From: Cyclaneusma minus
Taxonomy: Eukaryota; Ascomycota; Leotiomycetes; Marthamycetales; Marthamycetaceae
Direction of reading: 5' to 3'
Assembly (NCBI GenBank): GCA_037179335.1
Contig: JAKZHN010000002.1
Span: 1,178,001-1,242,000 of the forward strand
Length of the DNA stretch: 64,000 nt
Both the position numbers and the translations under genes were made by a program. The notes under the pieces are model-generated. The model was not told where the DNA came from. It worked only from the letters and a program-made list of their open reading frames with translations, and ran no database searches. Position 1 is the stretch's first letter. Every line of letters starts with the position of its first letter. Of the stretch, positions 11,619-25,194 are shown in pieces.

Positions 11619-14600
11619 ACAAAATTAATTATTTAATTGCGGACAAATTTACCGCCACCCTTTTTGAATTGCTTGCAATTAAAAATCCATGTTAATAATT
11701 TAATTGCTATTGCTTATTAATTTTTTTTTATTATTCCTTTATTATTTTTTTTCGAATAAGCTTAAATTATTAGCTTTGTAATAAAGGCCTAGCAATTTTT
11801 TTTTTAATTTTTTTTAGCAATTTTTAAATTTATAATAATTGCTTTTTATAAATTATTATTTTTAAAGCAAAAGCAAAAAATAAAGCGAAAACCGTATATT
11901 AATAGCTTTTAAAATTAAATATAGATTTTTAAAAGCCCGAAATATTTACTATATTAAAAATGCCTAATATTTTTAATAAAAATAATTTTTAAGCGCGATT
12001 TAAAATAATTTGCAATAAATATTGCGCTTTATATAATGCAATTTATAAAATCCGGGAAATTTTTGGTTTTTTGGCAGCTTAATTTAAGCGCGTGATTAAT
12101 ATTAATAAAATTTATAAAATTAATATTAAATGCGCTGCTATTAATAATAATAATAATGGTTTTTTTTAATAATAATTTTAGTAATAAAATTTTTTTTCCA
12201 AATTTTTAAAATAATAATTGGCGCTGGCTTTACTTTTTTATTAAATTTTATCGATTTAAAAAGCTTTTAAATTTCAATAAATCGAATAATGGTTTTAAGC
12301 CCAAATTTAAAGTATAATATATTATTATAAAAAATAAATAAATTATTAATACCAATTATTTTTCTATAATGGTTATTTTTATAGCCTATATTATATTTTA
12401 TATTAAAGGAGAAACTAATCGTATTTTTTAGCCTTGCTATAATATTGTTAATTCTTTTTTGCAATTAAAAAAGCTATATATAATTTTTTTCGGGCCTTTT
12501 TTAATTTTTTAATTAAATAAAATAATATCCGCTATTTTTATTTAATTTATTATATATATTAAAATAAAAAAATTAATTTTTTTTTGCGAATTTTTATTAT
12601 AATATTTAATTTAATAGTATATTTGATTTTAATATTTATAAGGATTTTTTAGCCTATTTTTTTTAATTTAATACGCGCAATTGCAGATATTTTTTATATT
12701 TGCAAAATTTTTAAAAAAGCTTGAATTTTATATTATAATATTGCTTATATTTTAATGGTATATATTAAAGCCTATTTTTAAAAAAAGTGTAAATTAAATT
12801 CCAAAAACTATAATAGCAAGGAAAAAGAAATTGGTTAATATAGTATAAATAATTTTAACCGTTTTGCGAAAGGCCGGGGAAGCTAGTAAAATCGAGATTC
12901 TAATCCTGATTATAAAGAATATTAAAGGCGAGGCTGCGGGGGAGGCTATTGGGATAGCCATGAGAGATTCCAGCGCCCCGATAAAATAAAAAAAAAGAAG
13001 CCTTTTCCAATCCAGTATTATAAATACGGAGTTTTTGAATATTATGTTTTTAATTATATTAAAAAAAAATTATTAAAAAAAAAGAATATATTCGTTAAAT
13101 TAATTTTAATTTTAATTATTATTTAGCCTTTAAAGTTTTGGAAAAAAACAGCGCCTAAAGATTTTTTTTTAAATAAATTTGCCCATTTAATTAATATATT
13201 ATTTATAAATTTGGCTAATTATATTAATAGCAAAGAATTTTTGGTATTATATATATTAAAAATTTAAAAAAATTTAAATTAATATAACGCCTTTATTAAT
13301 AATAAAATTCAATTATTATATTTTATAAATATTAATATAGCTAAAGCTATTTTTGGCTTTAAATTATTTATTTAGCAATTGAATAAATTAATATTATTTT
13401 GGGAATTTAATAAAATTTATAAAAAAGCTATTATTATTTATATTTTTTTAAATTTTATTATTAATAGTAGATTTTTTTGATTTTTTTATTATTATTAATT
13501 TAAGCAATTAAAATTTGATTTTTAAATTTAAATAATAGCAATAATAGCGGGTGCTATTGAATTTATATTATTATAAAATTTATTGGCCTTGTAAATTTAA
13601 TAGTAAAAGCAAATGCGCTAGTATTATAAAAATAAAAATTTAAAAAAATAAAGTAAATAAGGTAATAAATAAAAAAGATAAAATGGATTTTTTTTAAAAT
13701 ATTGAAAAAATAGCTTTTGCATGTAAAATAGTATTTATATAATATATTGCAATATATAAAGCTTTTAAATTTATAAAAAAAAATTGGCGAATAATATTAT
13801 TATAAATTGCTTAATTAAAATTGGCTTATAAATAAATGTTAAAAAATACAAATTTAATATTATAAAAATTTAATATTTGAATTATATTATTTTATTTAAT
13901 AATATTTAAATAAAATTAAATAAAATTTAAATTATAAAAAATTAGCAATGCCTAAAAAAGGGCAAAATTAAAAAAAATTAATTCTTTTTAGGATTTTGCA
14001 ATTTTTATTGGACTTTTATTAAAAATTATAGCAAATTGGCCAAGCCTTTAATTTAGCTTATTAAAAAAAATTATATTTAAAAATAAACAAATATTTATTA
14101 AAATGCTTTTTTAGCATTTAAAGCGGCGTTATTTTTAATGTTTATTTTAATTAATTTTAATTTTAATTATAAAAATTGGTTTAAAACGAATATTTTAAAT
14201 GAAATAGTAATTGAAATTTATTTTTAAAAGAATTTTAACAATTGATATTTAATAGCCTATTTTTTTAAAATTATAAATAAATATTAATTAAATTATAATA
14301 TTTATAATAAGGAAATATTAGCCATTATTTAATTTTTTATTTATTAATATATTTATTTGCTCGGATTTTTATAAAAAATTTAAATTATTAGCAATTATAA
14401 TTTGTTAAAATAATTTATAATTATTAAGGCTTTAAATATTAAATAAGCCAAATAGTGAAATATCTTTTTAAATATAATTTCCATATTAAATATAAGCCGG
14501 ATATAATTAATAAAGCCAATCTTTTTATATAAAAAAATTAAAATATAGCTAATATAAAAGCTTTAAAACTAGTATATTAGCGGGGCATTTTTTTACTAAT

Positions 14601-16558
14601 AAAGCGCTTTAGCTTTAAAATTATTAAGTTTTTTTAGCTTAAAAATATAGTATTGCTAGTATTTATTTTAATTGCCTAAATAGAGTTAATTAATAAATTG
14701 CTATTAGCCAATTGGAAAATAAATAATAAAACTTTTTAAAAACATAAAAAAAAGGCAGAATTTATAATTAAAAATCCCGATTTTATTAAGCCTGCTTTTT
14801 AAAGCATTTATAATAGCGTAGTATTTAAAAATAAAAAATTAATAATATTTATAATAGAAATTTTGCGCATAAAAGTAATTTTAAAAATTTATAATATTAT
14901 TTAAATAATTTATTTTGGCAAAAATAAAATACGCTAATTTTTTAAAAAGCATTATTAATGGCTAAATTAATTGCAAAATATAAACCGGTATATTAAAAAT
15001 TATAAAATATGCATAAAGATAAAAGTTTTTAAAAATAAAATTCCAAAGCTTTTTAATTTATTTTTTATTTTTTAATGCTTTTGATAATATATAATAATAA
15101 ATTTTTATTATATGCCTAAAAGCAAAAATAATTATAATATAATTATAATAATAATTTGCAAATTAAATAAGCGGGTTTTTTATATATTTTATTATTAAAT
15201 AATTAATGCCCAAAAAACCGCAAAACTTTTTTATGTTATAATTTATTAAATTTATAAAGTTTTAAAAATAATTATATTAAATTGGAAAATTTAATTTATT
15301 TTTATTTTTTAATAGAAATTTATAAAAAATTTTGATATTGCTATTTTTTTTAATATATTAATCGTAAATAAATAGGCAAATTAAAATTGCTAATGCTATT
15401 TTGAATCTTTATTTTATATTTTTAATTAATTAATTTTAAAATAATTAAATAAAGTATTTTTTATTTATTAATATTATAGCTATTGCCTTTTTTTATAAAT
15501 TTATAAATATATTTTTAATTAAAATAAAAATAAAATATAAGCCTTAAATAATTTTTAATTGGAATATTTTTAAATTTGCTAATTTCAATTAAACTTTTAA
15601 TTAAAAAAATATAATAGCTAAATAGTATTAGATTTATTATTATTAAAAAATAGCTAGAAATATTATATAATTAATACAATAGCTGCAAAAAGCGCACGCT
15701 AATAAGCGCTAATAAAAAATTGATTTTAAAAAAATATATATTTATTTATTTAAATATTAAAAATTAAAAGCTAATAAAGCCTAATTATAAGCTAAATAGT
15801 AAAATAGCGAAGTTTTATCAAATTATTAAAAAGAAAAATAATATCTTTAAATTGGATTTTCTTTCGATTATAAATATTTATTTAATTAATTATTTAAATA
15901 AATTATAATTAGCCAATATAAATTTGCTATTTAATTAAAAGCCTAATTTGAAATTGCCGGCAATTATAAATAAAGCTATAAAATAGAAAATTTATAATAT
16001 TTTAAATTTTTATATTTGCTATAAAATTTTGCAATATAAAATTAATTGGGATTTTATTTATAATTTGAATTTTAAATAATATTTATAATCGGATTTTAAA
16101 TATATTTTTGCAAAATTTAGGAAATTTTATAATTATTATTTAAATAAATTGGGATTTTTTAAAAAGCTGGCAAAATAAAAAGCTTGGAATAAGGCTTTTA
16201 AATTGGATGATAAAGCTAAAACTCTGCTGGAAATAAATAGTTCGAAAATATATAAAATAAAATGCAAATAAAGCTAATTTTTGTATTGCAATATAGGCCG
16301 TAGCAATTATTATAGCTTATAGTGGGATTTTAAAATTTGGTAAAATTTTCTAATATAGTAAAATTTTATAATACAATAAGATTTTAAAATATGGTAAAAT
16401 TTTAAATAAAAATAAAATTTTATATTAAAAAAACGAATTTTTAGGGATTTTTTTTATTTTTATATTTGTTTTTATATTATATATATTTTTAAAATCCGGC
16501 CTAGAACCGGATTAACCGCTTAAAGGCTTGGGGCAAATCTTATGCAAAAAGGGGATAT

Positions 16559-16747
16559 TATAATAGTTTTGGACCAATTAAAGCTTTTATAGCTAGCTAA
16601 TTAAAAAAGCCTTAGTGGTTCGTGCGCTATATAATTATTAAATTTAATTTTTATAATAATAGAAAAGCTTTTTTTTATAGCAATTAATATTTTCGATAAT
16701 GGTTTAAATTCTAGCCTTGGCTAAAGCCCCGGACCTAGCTCGTGACA
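16559..16747 (+). repeat. 3' LTR of Gypsy element at 11-16.7 kb
   Basis: 189 bp, preceded by the polypurine tract AAAAAGGGGAT and followed by the target duplication ATTAT. Confidence 0.8.
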
Positions 16748-16752
16748 ATTAT

Positions 16753-17345
16753 TATAATTATAAATAAGGATAAAGAAATTAATTATAATAAATATTAATA
16801 GAAATTGATTTTTAAAAAGTAAAAATTAGGTATAGGAATATAAGCTTGCAAAAATTATATTATATACGGCCTAAAGGCTAATTATATTTGGTCGTGATAA
16901 TAAAGCGCATTATTAAATATTAATAGTAATATATAAAATTTATTCGCTATATAAAATTTATATAAGGGCAATGCTTATAATTTATATTAAAGTAATTTTT
17001 AATTTTTAAATTTAGCGATTTTTATCGCCGGTGGTTAATAAGAATTCCTTAGCTTTTTCTTTTCTTTTTTTGCCTTTGTTTTTAACAACGGTATTAAATT
17101 CGAATAAGCCCTTTTTATTAATTTATAAAAAAGCTAATTAAATTATTTTAATATTAATAGCTGGAAAGCTATTAGGGAATAAAATACAGACGGCGGGGAT
17201 AGTAATAGCGGCAAATTTTTAAATAATTATTATATAATATATCAATTTATATAGTAAATTTTAAAATATAGTTTAATATATAAATATATATAGCGAGAAA
17301 AAAAAGCGGCGTAAGCAATAAAGGGTCGTTACCCGGAAAAAATTA
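16753..17345. other. AT-rich RIP-degraded stretch, no gene seen
   Basis: No intact frame or recognisable motif. It separates the Gypsy element from the MULE-like MITE. Confidence 0.6.
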
Positions 17346-17354
17346 TAAATTATT

Positions 17355-17885
17355 CGGCAAATGACCGATCTAGCCCCCTTTTTTATTTAAAGCTATTTTA
17401 TACCAATGGATTTTAGAATTCTATAAAAGAAAATTATATAACAATTGCTATATATATTTTTAAATAATAAAATCCAATTTTAAAGCATAGCCCCCGGGAT
17501 CCCGATATTCCCCATCTAGCCCCCTTTTTAAAAAAATTAATAATAATCCACAATGCAATAAAATTAATTATTTAAGCAATTATAATAGCTAAATCAATTA
17601 AGAAAATCAATTTCCAAAAATTAAAAATCAATTATTTTTAAAAATAGTGGCGCTGCAATTAATTCAAATTATAGTTTTGAAATCCAATAAAATCAAATTT
17701 GCCAGCGCTCTCCAGCTGGATTTCAAGACTATGATTTGAATTAATTGCAGCGCCACCACTTTTAAAAATAATTAAATTCTGACTTTTGGAAATTGATTTT
17801 CTCAATTGAATTAGCTATTATAATCGCTCAAATAATTAATAAAAATGGGCGGTTGGAAAAAGGGGGCTAGATCGGTCATTTGCCG
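17355..17885. mobile_element. MULE-like MITE with 9-bp TSD and long internal hairpin
   Basis: The ends are a perfect inverted repeat starting CGGCAAATGACCGATCTAGC and running about 29 bp. The 9-bp direct repeat TAAATTATT flanks both ends (17346-17354 and 17886-17894), the size typical of Mutator-like transposition. Inside, a second copy of the terminal ATCTAGCCCCCTTTTT motif at about 17513 begins an inverted-repeat arm of about 170 bp. That arm pairs with 17715-17878 around a loop of about 30 bp. The 531-bp element has no transposase. The arms carry few RIP changes. Confidence 0.8.
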
Positions 17886-17894
17886 TAAATTATT

Positions 17895-18903
17895 TTAATT
17901 GTAAGCGGGGACCGGTATAATAATAATAATAATAATGGTAATAAAGATTAAAAATTTAATTAAAAAAGGAAAGAAAGCGGCTTTTAATAAGAGAAATATT
18001 TTTAAGCGATTTTTTTAAAAATAGAAGAAAGAAATAGAAACCCGCGCCGGCAATATTAACGATATATACCCCTAATTAGCTTAATAACAATTTATACGTA
18101 CAAGCCTAAATAATATATGTCTATTTAATCCCTTTATTTATATAAATATTTCTTTTCTTTTCCTTTACCCTTTATTCCTTTTATATATAATAATAATAAT
18201 AAATAATTACTTACCTATTTATTTATTTATTTATTAACTAATATATATACTATTATAAATATTATTTTATATTTTTTAAAGCACCGTTAATTATAAATAC
18301 TTTATTTCTATTTTTATATATGTTTTTAAATCTTAACCACGTTTATAAATTAGAGGCCTTTATAGCTTTTAATAATGTATATAAAACGTGCTAAAAGCGT
18401 TAAAGGATTAAAAACGCAGTTTTTTAGCGTTAAATATTTAATAAATATATTTCTTTCCTTTACTTCTATTTTTTTTTACTTTTATTTAATCTAAAATTAA
18501 TATTCGCGCCCGCTTCGCTATTATTAGCCTGCTCTTTTATAATTTTTATAATATTTATTCCGAACATTATATTATTTAAATATATTAATTCGATTAAATA
18601 CGTAATCGCGAATAGAAAAAGGTTTTTAGGTAACGCGATATATTATATAATTTAATATAAAAAAATTATTATTAATTTAAAAAGGAAGAAAATACAAAAT
18701 TAAAAAAGGAAAAAAATAAACAGCTAAAGGAATAGGAAATTAAAAAGCGTAGCTATAAAAACGATAATTTTAACAGCCCCCCGGCTAAAAAGGTTAATAT
18801 TAAGGAGTAAAAAGCTTGGGAATTTATTAGAGGTTTGATTATAAAATTTCGGTAACAAAGCTTTATTTTATATATTATTATATTAATTAATAATTTCGTA
18901 ATA
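17895..18903. other. AT-rich RIP-degraded stretch, no gene seen
   Basis: Nothing recognisable. A few short purine-rich or ATA-repeat tracts. Confidence 0.6.
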
Positions 18904-18905
18904 TA

Positions 18906-19478
18906 TAGAGATTCGGCAATAAAAAAGGATTATAAACGGTGAATGCGGGACGTTGGGGAAACGGTAACAGCCATATTGCAAATAGACAAAAAAATACTAG
19001 CGTTTGCAAACGGTCTGCACCCCTGCCCCCGGCACCGTTACAATTTTCCAGGTTTAAAGGTCCACGGTCTATATAATTTGGTCCACGGTCTATATAATTT
19101 CCACGGTCCAATTTAAAGGTCCAATTTAAAAGTCCAATTTAAAGGTCCGATTTAAAAATCCATAACTCGGAGGTCCAATTCAAAGGTCTAATTCAAAGGT
19201 CCAATTTAAAGGTCCAATTCAAAAATCCATAACTTGGAGGTCCAATTCGAAAGTCCAACTCGAAGGTTTACCTAAGTAATTCAAAAGTCCAATTTAAAAG
19301 TCTAGCAATCTATGGATATGATTGGGTATATAATATTATAACGTTTAGAAAATAAAGGATAGCCAAGGGAATAAAAAACGACTACGGGAATCAAAAAACG
19401 GGAATAAAAAATTTATCGCCGTTATAATACCGTTTTAATTTTCACTGTTTCTAGTTTTTTTTTATTGCCGAAGCTTTG
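18906..19478. mobile_element. Tc1/mariner-like MITE with TA target site
   Basis: The right end in reverse reads CAAAGCTTCGGCAATAAAAA and the left end TAGAGATTCGGCAATAAAAA. Both are bounded by TA (18904-18905, 19479-19480). The inverted repeat is about 35-40 bp and imperfect. The 573-bp body has no transposase and is dominated by a tandem array of a GGTCCAATTTAAA-type unit (19055-19310). The CAAAG start matches the other TA-site MITE at 9578, although the rest differs. Confidence 0.65.
19055..19310. repeat. ~14-15 bp tandem array (GGTCCAATTTAAA-type)
   Basis: About fifteen degenerate copies of GGTCCAATTTAAA/GGTCCAATTCAAA with occasional longer spacers (CATAACTCGGA). The same unit recurs in the MITE at 58263-58809, near 58440-58600, so it moves with this element type. 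Confidence 0.75.
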
Positions 19479-19480
19479 TA

Positions 19481-20729
19481 TAATATATTATTTTCTATAA
19501 ATATATATATTCAAAGCTAATCCTTAAACTATATTTTTATTTAGATTTCCTCCTTATATATTTCTTCGCTTTTATATATTGCGCCGACGAAAATCGTAAA
19601 AGGTTTAATAATTAACGGGCGGGCTTTAATTAAGGAAATTAAGCTCTTTATTATTAAACTCTTTAATAAGGTATTCGCGCAGCTAATTAGCGAATAAACT
19701 ATAGCTAAAAACGTTTCTAATAAATTATTCGCGTAGCTAGGTGGTGATTTAATAGGCTTATATATGCAAGTTTAATTCCCCCCTTTTTTTATATATATAA
19801 ATTTAAGCATTTTTAACGAGGTTATTTAGATTATTTAAATTATAACCCTAAAAATTATTATTATTATTTTTAAAATAATTATATATCCGCTTTTTTTCCT
19901 TTTTAATTATAAGCTATTTTTTATTTTAATTATTAAATAAAATAATTTATATATTAATAAAACCGTTAAACTTAAATATAATCGTATTAAAAATATCGAA
20001 ATAGGCTAAAAATCCCTTTTAATTAATTTTAAAAAGGTTTAAAAAATCGAAAATATCGGAGTTTAAAGGTATTAAAATTCTTACGCTTAATAAAGCTATT
20101 TTTATAGAATTTATAAACTAGCGAGATAATATCCGTTATAACATTTACTTTTTTATATATACCCGTTTATTTATTATAATAAACCTTTTCGACAATTTAA
20201 TAAATCGAAGCAAAATATGTTTTATTTATTAATATTCTAGAAAAAATAATTTTATAATTATATATCGAATTTCCGTAATATTTTATATTTAAAGCGTATT
20301 TTTTATTAACCTACTCGAAAAAAAAATCGATTATTTTATATATATTGCCGGCGGTAATATAACGCATTATACCGGTTTTAATAAAACCCTCGCGGGTATA
20401 TTAAATAAAAAATATAATTAAATATAGGAACCTAATTATATAAAATATCTCACGGCTATAATTAAAGCATTTAAGCTTTAAAAAAGATAATTAAAAAAGA
20501 TTTATATAATTATACCTTAATTTTTATAGCGAATAATTTTATAGCGAATAATTTTATAATAAATTAAAACGATTTTAATAATATAAAATAATCGATGTTA
20601 ATTTCGAAATTTTAAATCTATTTTATTATCGCTTAAATTAATATATTCGCTAATTTAAGCTTTAAGAATTATTATTTCCGCCTAAATATTTTTTATACAA
20701 GCATTTATTTCGGCATTAAATATTAACGC
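19481..20729. other. AT-rich RIP-degraded stretch, no gene seen
   Basis: Many stops in all frames. Scattered GC-richer words suggest a decayed coding element, but I recognised no motif. Confidence 0.55.
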
Positions 20730-20734
20730 TAAAA

Positions 20735-20914
20735 TATAACGGCGGCGATAATGAGGGTTAGAACGGTAATAATCCTACGAGCAGTACGCAAATTAGCTAT
20801 TAGCCAAAGACTCGTAATAATTAGGCACGGGGCTATGCCTTTAATTCTAATTTTGAAAAGTTATTATAATATGGTTATTTAAAAAATATAGGATAAAGGG
20901 CTAGAGCCGTAATA
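20735..20914 (-). repeat. 3' LTR of the outer Gypsy element
   Basis: 180 bp, same length as the partner at 35021. Heavily RIP-mutated: the TGTAAC start reads TATAAC and the GTGACA end reads GTAATA. Confidence 0.88.
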
Positions 20915-22959
20915 ATACCCTTTTTAAAAAGCTATTTCGTTTCGAAATATTTTATAATAATAATAAATATAATTTTTATCGCCGGTAATAATCCTTTATA
21001 CGCTATTATTATAAAGGCTTAGGCCGTTAAAGGTTTAAAACCGAAAATCAAAAATATATAAAGCATATATATTAAAGACCCGTAAATAGGGTTAAATTTA
21101 CGAATTTTTTTTACGCATTCCTTAAAAGTTTCTCGCGCTTTATTTGAATTACAAAACCCGATATATCGTAATTATTATATCGACCGCCCGGCGGTCGGGC
21201 CCCGCTCGCGCTAATTACGTCCTTAGCCTTGCTTTTATCGTTTAATTTTGGCCGTCGCTAGCAATGCTTAGGATACGATTTTAATTTGATTTATATAAAG
21301 TTATTTTATTAGTATTGAATTTAAAATATACGTAAAATCGACGGGGGGGGCTTAATTATTTTAATTTTAAAAAATCCGTAATCCCGTAATTAAAATAGGT
21401 AGTATTTATATTAATTTAATCCTATATTATATTATTATAGCGTAGATAGGGTATTTAGGTATAAAATATTTTTTATAAATTTAAAAGGTATAAATATATT
21501 AGGAAAGATTTCTTTATAATTTTCCGCGTATAATTCGGGAACTTTATTAGATTTTAAAATATAAAGGCGAATAGCTTTTGCTTTTTTGCTTTTCGCAATA
21601 TTTATTCGAATATTAGCGCTCTAATCGCGTTATCGCTTAATTATATAATAATGCTTTTGCTTATTAGCGTATCCGGGTTTTTTTTATAATATTTGCGGGC
21701 CCGTTATAATAGTATTTCCCTAAAATTATAAGGCTTTTATATTTCCTCGCTATTTCGCTAATATATTAAATATATTATTCCGCCTTTTTATCGTTTAGCG
21801 CTTATTATTTTATACGGGTCCGTCGCTTCCTTTTATAGCGGTTCGCTTATAAAATTATCGCTTATTTTGCTTATTTCCTTTTATTTATTTTCGTATTTTA
21901 ATTCGCTTATTCCTTTCGAATCCGTAATTATTAAAGCGATATAAGGCCGAATATCGCTAACGTTAAATATTTTTAATTATTTCGAAAATAAATAATTTAA
22001 TAAATATATTAATCCGTATATGTTTATTATTATATATAGCCCCGCTTATAAAAAATCGAATCTTTTTATTTTTTTTATTAAAATAGATTTTCCGTATTTA
22101 ATATAATTTTATCCCTAATTTTATATATTGGTTATTCGAAGCGTTTTAAATTTGCTACCGCTTCGTATTTAGCTTATAATTAGGACGCCAATGCTTTTAG
22201 GATATTTATAACGTTACGGAATTTTCCTATAATCTCGTCGGCCTAATAATATTACTTAATTATATAGGGCGTTATATTTAATACCGGACCCGCTAATTTT
22301 ACGCTTAATTTTAAATTATAGCCGTAATTCGCGAAAAACGGGGATATATCCGTAATTTCGTTAACGAGATTATTAACCGCGAATTCGGCTAACGGTAATT
22401 AATTTGCTTAATTATTATAATATTTGGAAACGAAGCTTCGGATATATTATATAAGCTATCCGTTTGTATTCTTTATTTGGCCGTTGGTTTATAATCGGTA
22501 TGCGGACGAGGGTTTTAATTATATTTTTAATTTTTCGCTTAATCGTTTTTAAATCGTTAATACGAACGATTAATTTCGGTCCGAGATAATTATATCCGAC
22601 GTTTTATATAACGATTAAATTTTTAAATAAATGCGTTTATTAGTATATCCGTATCGATAGAGTTTATTAATACGAAATATTTTATTTTGGTTAATTTGTC
22701 GATTATAACCAAAATTTATTTAAATCGTTTGCTTTTGCGGCGGCATTCCGGTAATTAGTTTATATAATCGATAAAAATATTCATTTAGGGTTTAAACGGG
22801 ATCGGCAATAAATATAAGAAATCTAGCGGCGCGAATTTAGACTTTTTCGTTTTCGTATATCCAATATAGCTTTTTATAAATTCGGATATTAATAATATTA
22901 ATTTAAATTATTAATAATACCGTTATAATAAATCGATTATTTTAATTTTGCTTAGGTAA

Positions 22960-25000
22960 TTTGCCGCAAGGCTATTATATATATAGCGCGTAATTTTAAG
23001 CCGTAGATTTTGGTAATTTGGAATATATATCCGTTCTTTATAATATAATCTGCCGTTATTTATAATAAAATCCGCTATTGCCGCGGAAAAGTTTTGGCGG
23101 AGTTGCTTAAGGTATTTTCGGTATAATTTATCCTATAATGCTTTTATTATTTAACGTATCGTTATATTTATTTCGTAAGCTTTATTTAGTAAGCCTTATA
23201 AATTTTCGTCGTTTAGGGAGATATAATATAACCCTAGATTTACTTTCGATAGCTTTACCGTAATCCGCGAATTTATTTTGGATATTGGTAAAATTACCCG
23301 TTTGCGGTACTTGACTTTATCGTCGTTAATAAAAGCCGCTCCTTTTGGTTTATTGCTTAGCTTGCGGCTTAACGCGTTTAGCCGTATTGCCCGCTAACCT
23401 AGCTTAAACGTAATTTTAAAATTAAACCCGGTAAGGTATTTTATCCAGCGAATTTAGCATTGGTTAAATTACTTCGTTATTATAAAATGCTTTAGGTTTT
23501 TATAATTAATTAATATTTCGAACGTTTTTATTATATTAATTAGCTCCGGTTTTTATTCCTTTAATGCTTTTACGATAATTAGCAATTCTTTATCGTAAAT
23601 TTTATAATTATATTCCTTTTTCGTATATTTGGACGAAAAAAACGCGATTAAATGCTAATATCCGTTTTCTTATAATTGCGATAGCATTCCCCCTAACGCT
23701 TAATCCGACGTATTTATTTCGAATATAATTTTTTTATCCGGGTCGAAATACGCTAATATTGGTATAATCGCAAATGCTTTCTTTAATTCGTTAAATATAG
23801 CTTTTTCCTTATTCCTAAATACCTAAAGTATATCCTTCCTTATTAGCTTTATTAATAATTTATAAATCCTTAAATAATTTTTAATAAACTATCGATAAAA
23901 ATTTGCAAATCCGAGGAATTATTATAATTATTTTAATCGGTCCGGGTAAATTTATACCTTTACGGCGGTTATTTTATTTGGGTTTATTTAAATTCCTTTT
24001 ATAATAATGATTAATTTTAGGAATTTTACTTTTATTATTTCGAATTTATATTTTTTTATATCGATTTATATCCCGGTTTCCCCTAAAATCTTTACGACCG
24101 TCCGTATATATTTACGGTATTCCTTTCTCGTTATCGAATATATAAATACGTCGTTTAGATACGCTATATAAAACTTATTTAAATATTCGTATAATAGGTC
24201 GTTAATAAAATATTGGAAGGTATTTAATATATTGCTTAATTCGAACGGTACGATTAATAATTTATATAAACCGAATTTCGTTAAAAATGCTATTAGCTAT
24301 TTATATTTTTTTATTGCCCGGATTTTATTAAAAGCCGCGATAATATTTAGCTTAATATAATATTTCGCGTAATAAAGCGCGTTTAGCGTTTTTTTAATTA
24401 ATAGTATCGGATATCGGGATTTCGTCGATATTTTGTTAAATCCTTTATAATCCTAGTAAATACGTACCCCTCCGCTTGGTTTCCGCGCTAATAATAACGG
24501 TGCGCCGGCTAGTAATTTCGACGGTTATATAAAACCCTTACGGAGGTTGTCGTCCAGCTATTATTTGATTATGTTCAATTCGTCCTTCGAAAACGGTCGG
24601 TTCCTTTAACGTAATGCTATTTTGCTTTCCTTTAATTCGATTTTTATATCGTATAATTTATACGGCGGCAATTCGTCGGTTTTTAAAAGTAAGAAATTAT
24701 CGTATAGGTTTCGCAATTATTCCGGTAACGATTTCTTTACCTTATCCTTCGATATTTACGCGGTTATCGATTTTTTTATAAATTTATCGATATTTTTTAG
24801 CGAAATTCTCTTTATTATATCCTACGTTATATCGTAATAATAATTAATAAAATCGTAATAATTTTCTTTATATTTAATTTTTAATACGATTACCTTTACG
24901 TCGCTTTTAAATAAAGCTTTGAATTCGTCCGATATTAGATTTAGCGTAATTTCGTATGCGGCGATATCCGCTTTTAATTCTATTGCGACTACCGTAGCTA
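22960..25000 (-). pseudogene. Gypsy pol relic: pre-RT, RT, RNase H, integrase start
   Basis: Minus-strand reading gives, from right to left, a 61-codon open stretch (24822-25007, its first few codons coming from the Copia LTR), then LPPYKLYDIKIELKE, the RT catalytic box as YLNDVFIYS (Asp to Asn by RIP), and the integrase N-terminal LYYKERIYIP. Stops and frame changes separate them. The insertion at 24980 lies between protease and RT. Confidence 0.75.
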
Positions 25001-25194
25001 CAGCCATAGCTATAGCTCTAGCTATCGTAAATAGCTTAAAATAGCTTAGCTTAGCTTAATTAGCGGAGGAAGAAGGGTATAGCTTTAACACCGTTAAGCT
25101 ATTGTTTCCTTCCTCCTTTAAATTTAATATAACGCTTATAATTAAATATATTCACCTTTTGGTATATAAGCCATTTATTCTAGTAATCCCAATA
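24981..25194 (+). repeat. 5' LTR of nested Copia
   Basis: 214 bp. Differs from the 3' LTR by C/T and G/A changes. Starts within a TAGCTA simple repeat. Confidence 0.87.

Larger units (their letters stand above)
11168..16747 (+). mobile_element. RIP-degraded Gypsy LTR retrotransposon, TSD ATTAT
   Basis: Two direct repeats of about 189 bp bound the element (11168-11353 and 16559-16747). They are flanked by the 5-bp duplication ATTAT (11163-11167 and 16748-16752). The 3' LTR starts TATAATAG (from TGTAACGG by RIP) and ends in CGTGACA. A purine tract AAAAAGGGGAT lies immediately before it, as a + oriented element requires. At about 13995-14340 the + strand reads as the RT/RNase H junction (FCNFYWTFIKNYSKLAKPLI, then, after stops, AFLAFKAALF and the YNIYNKEILAII motif). 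No frame is intact. The element is about 5.6 kb, a normal Gypsy size. The first 255 bp after the 5' LTR are oddly GC-rich (see the separate entry). Confidence 0.8.

Noticed and set aside
19055..19310. Regular short repeats considered as a CRISPR array
   Set aside because: Units are contiguous degenerate tandem copies without unique spacers, inside a MITE in a fungal genome.
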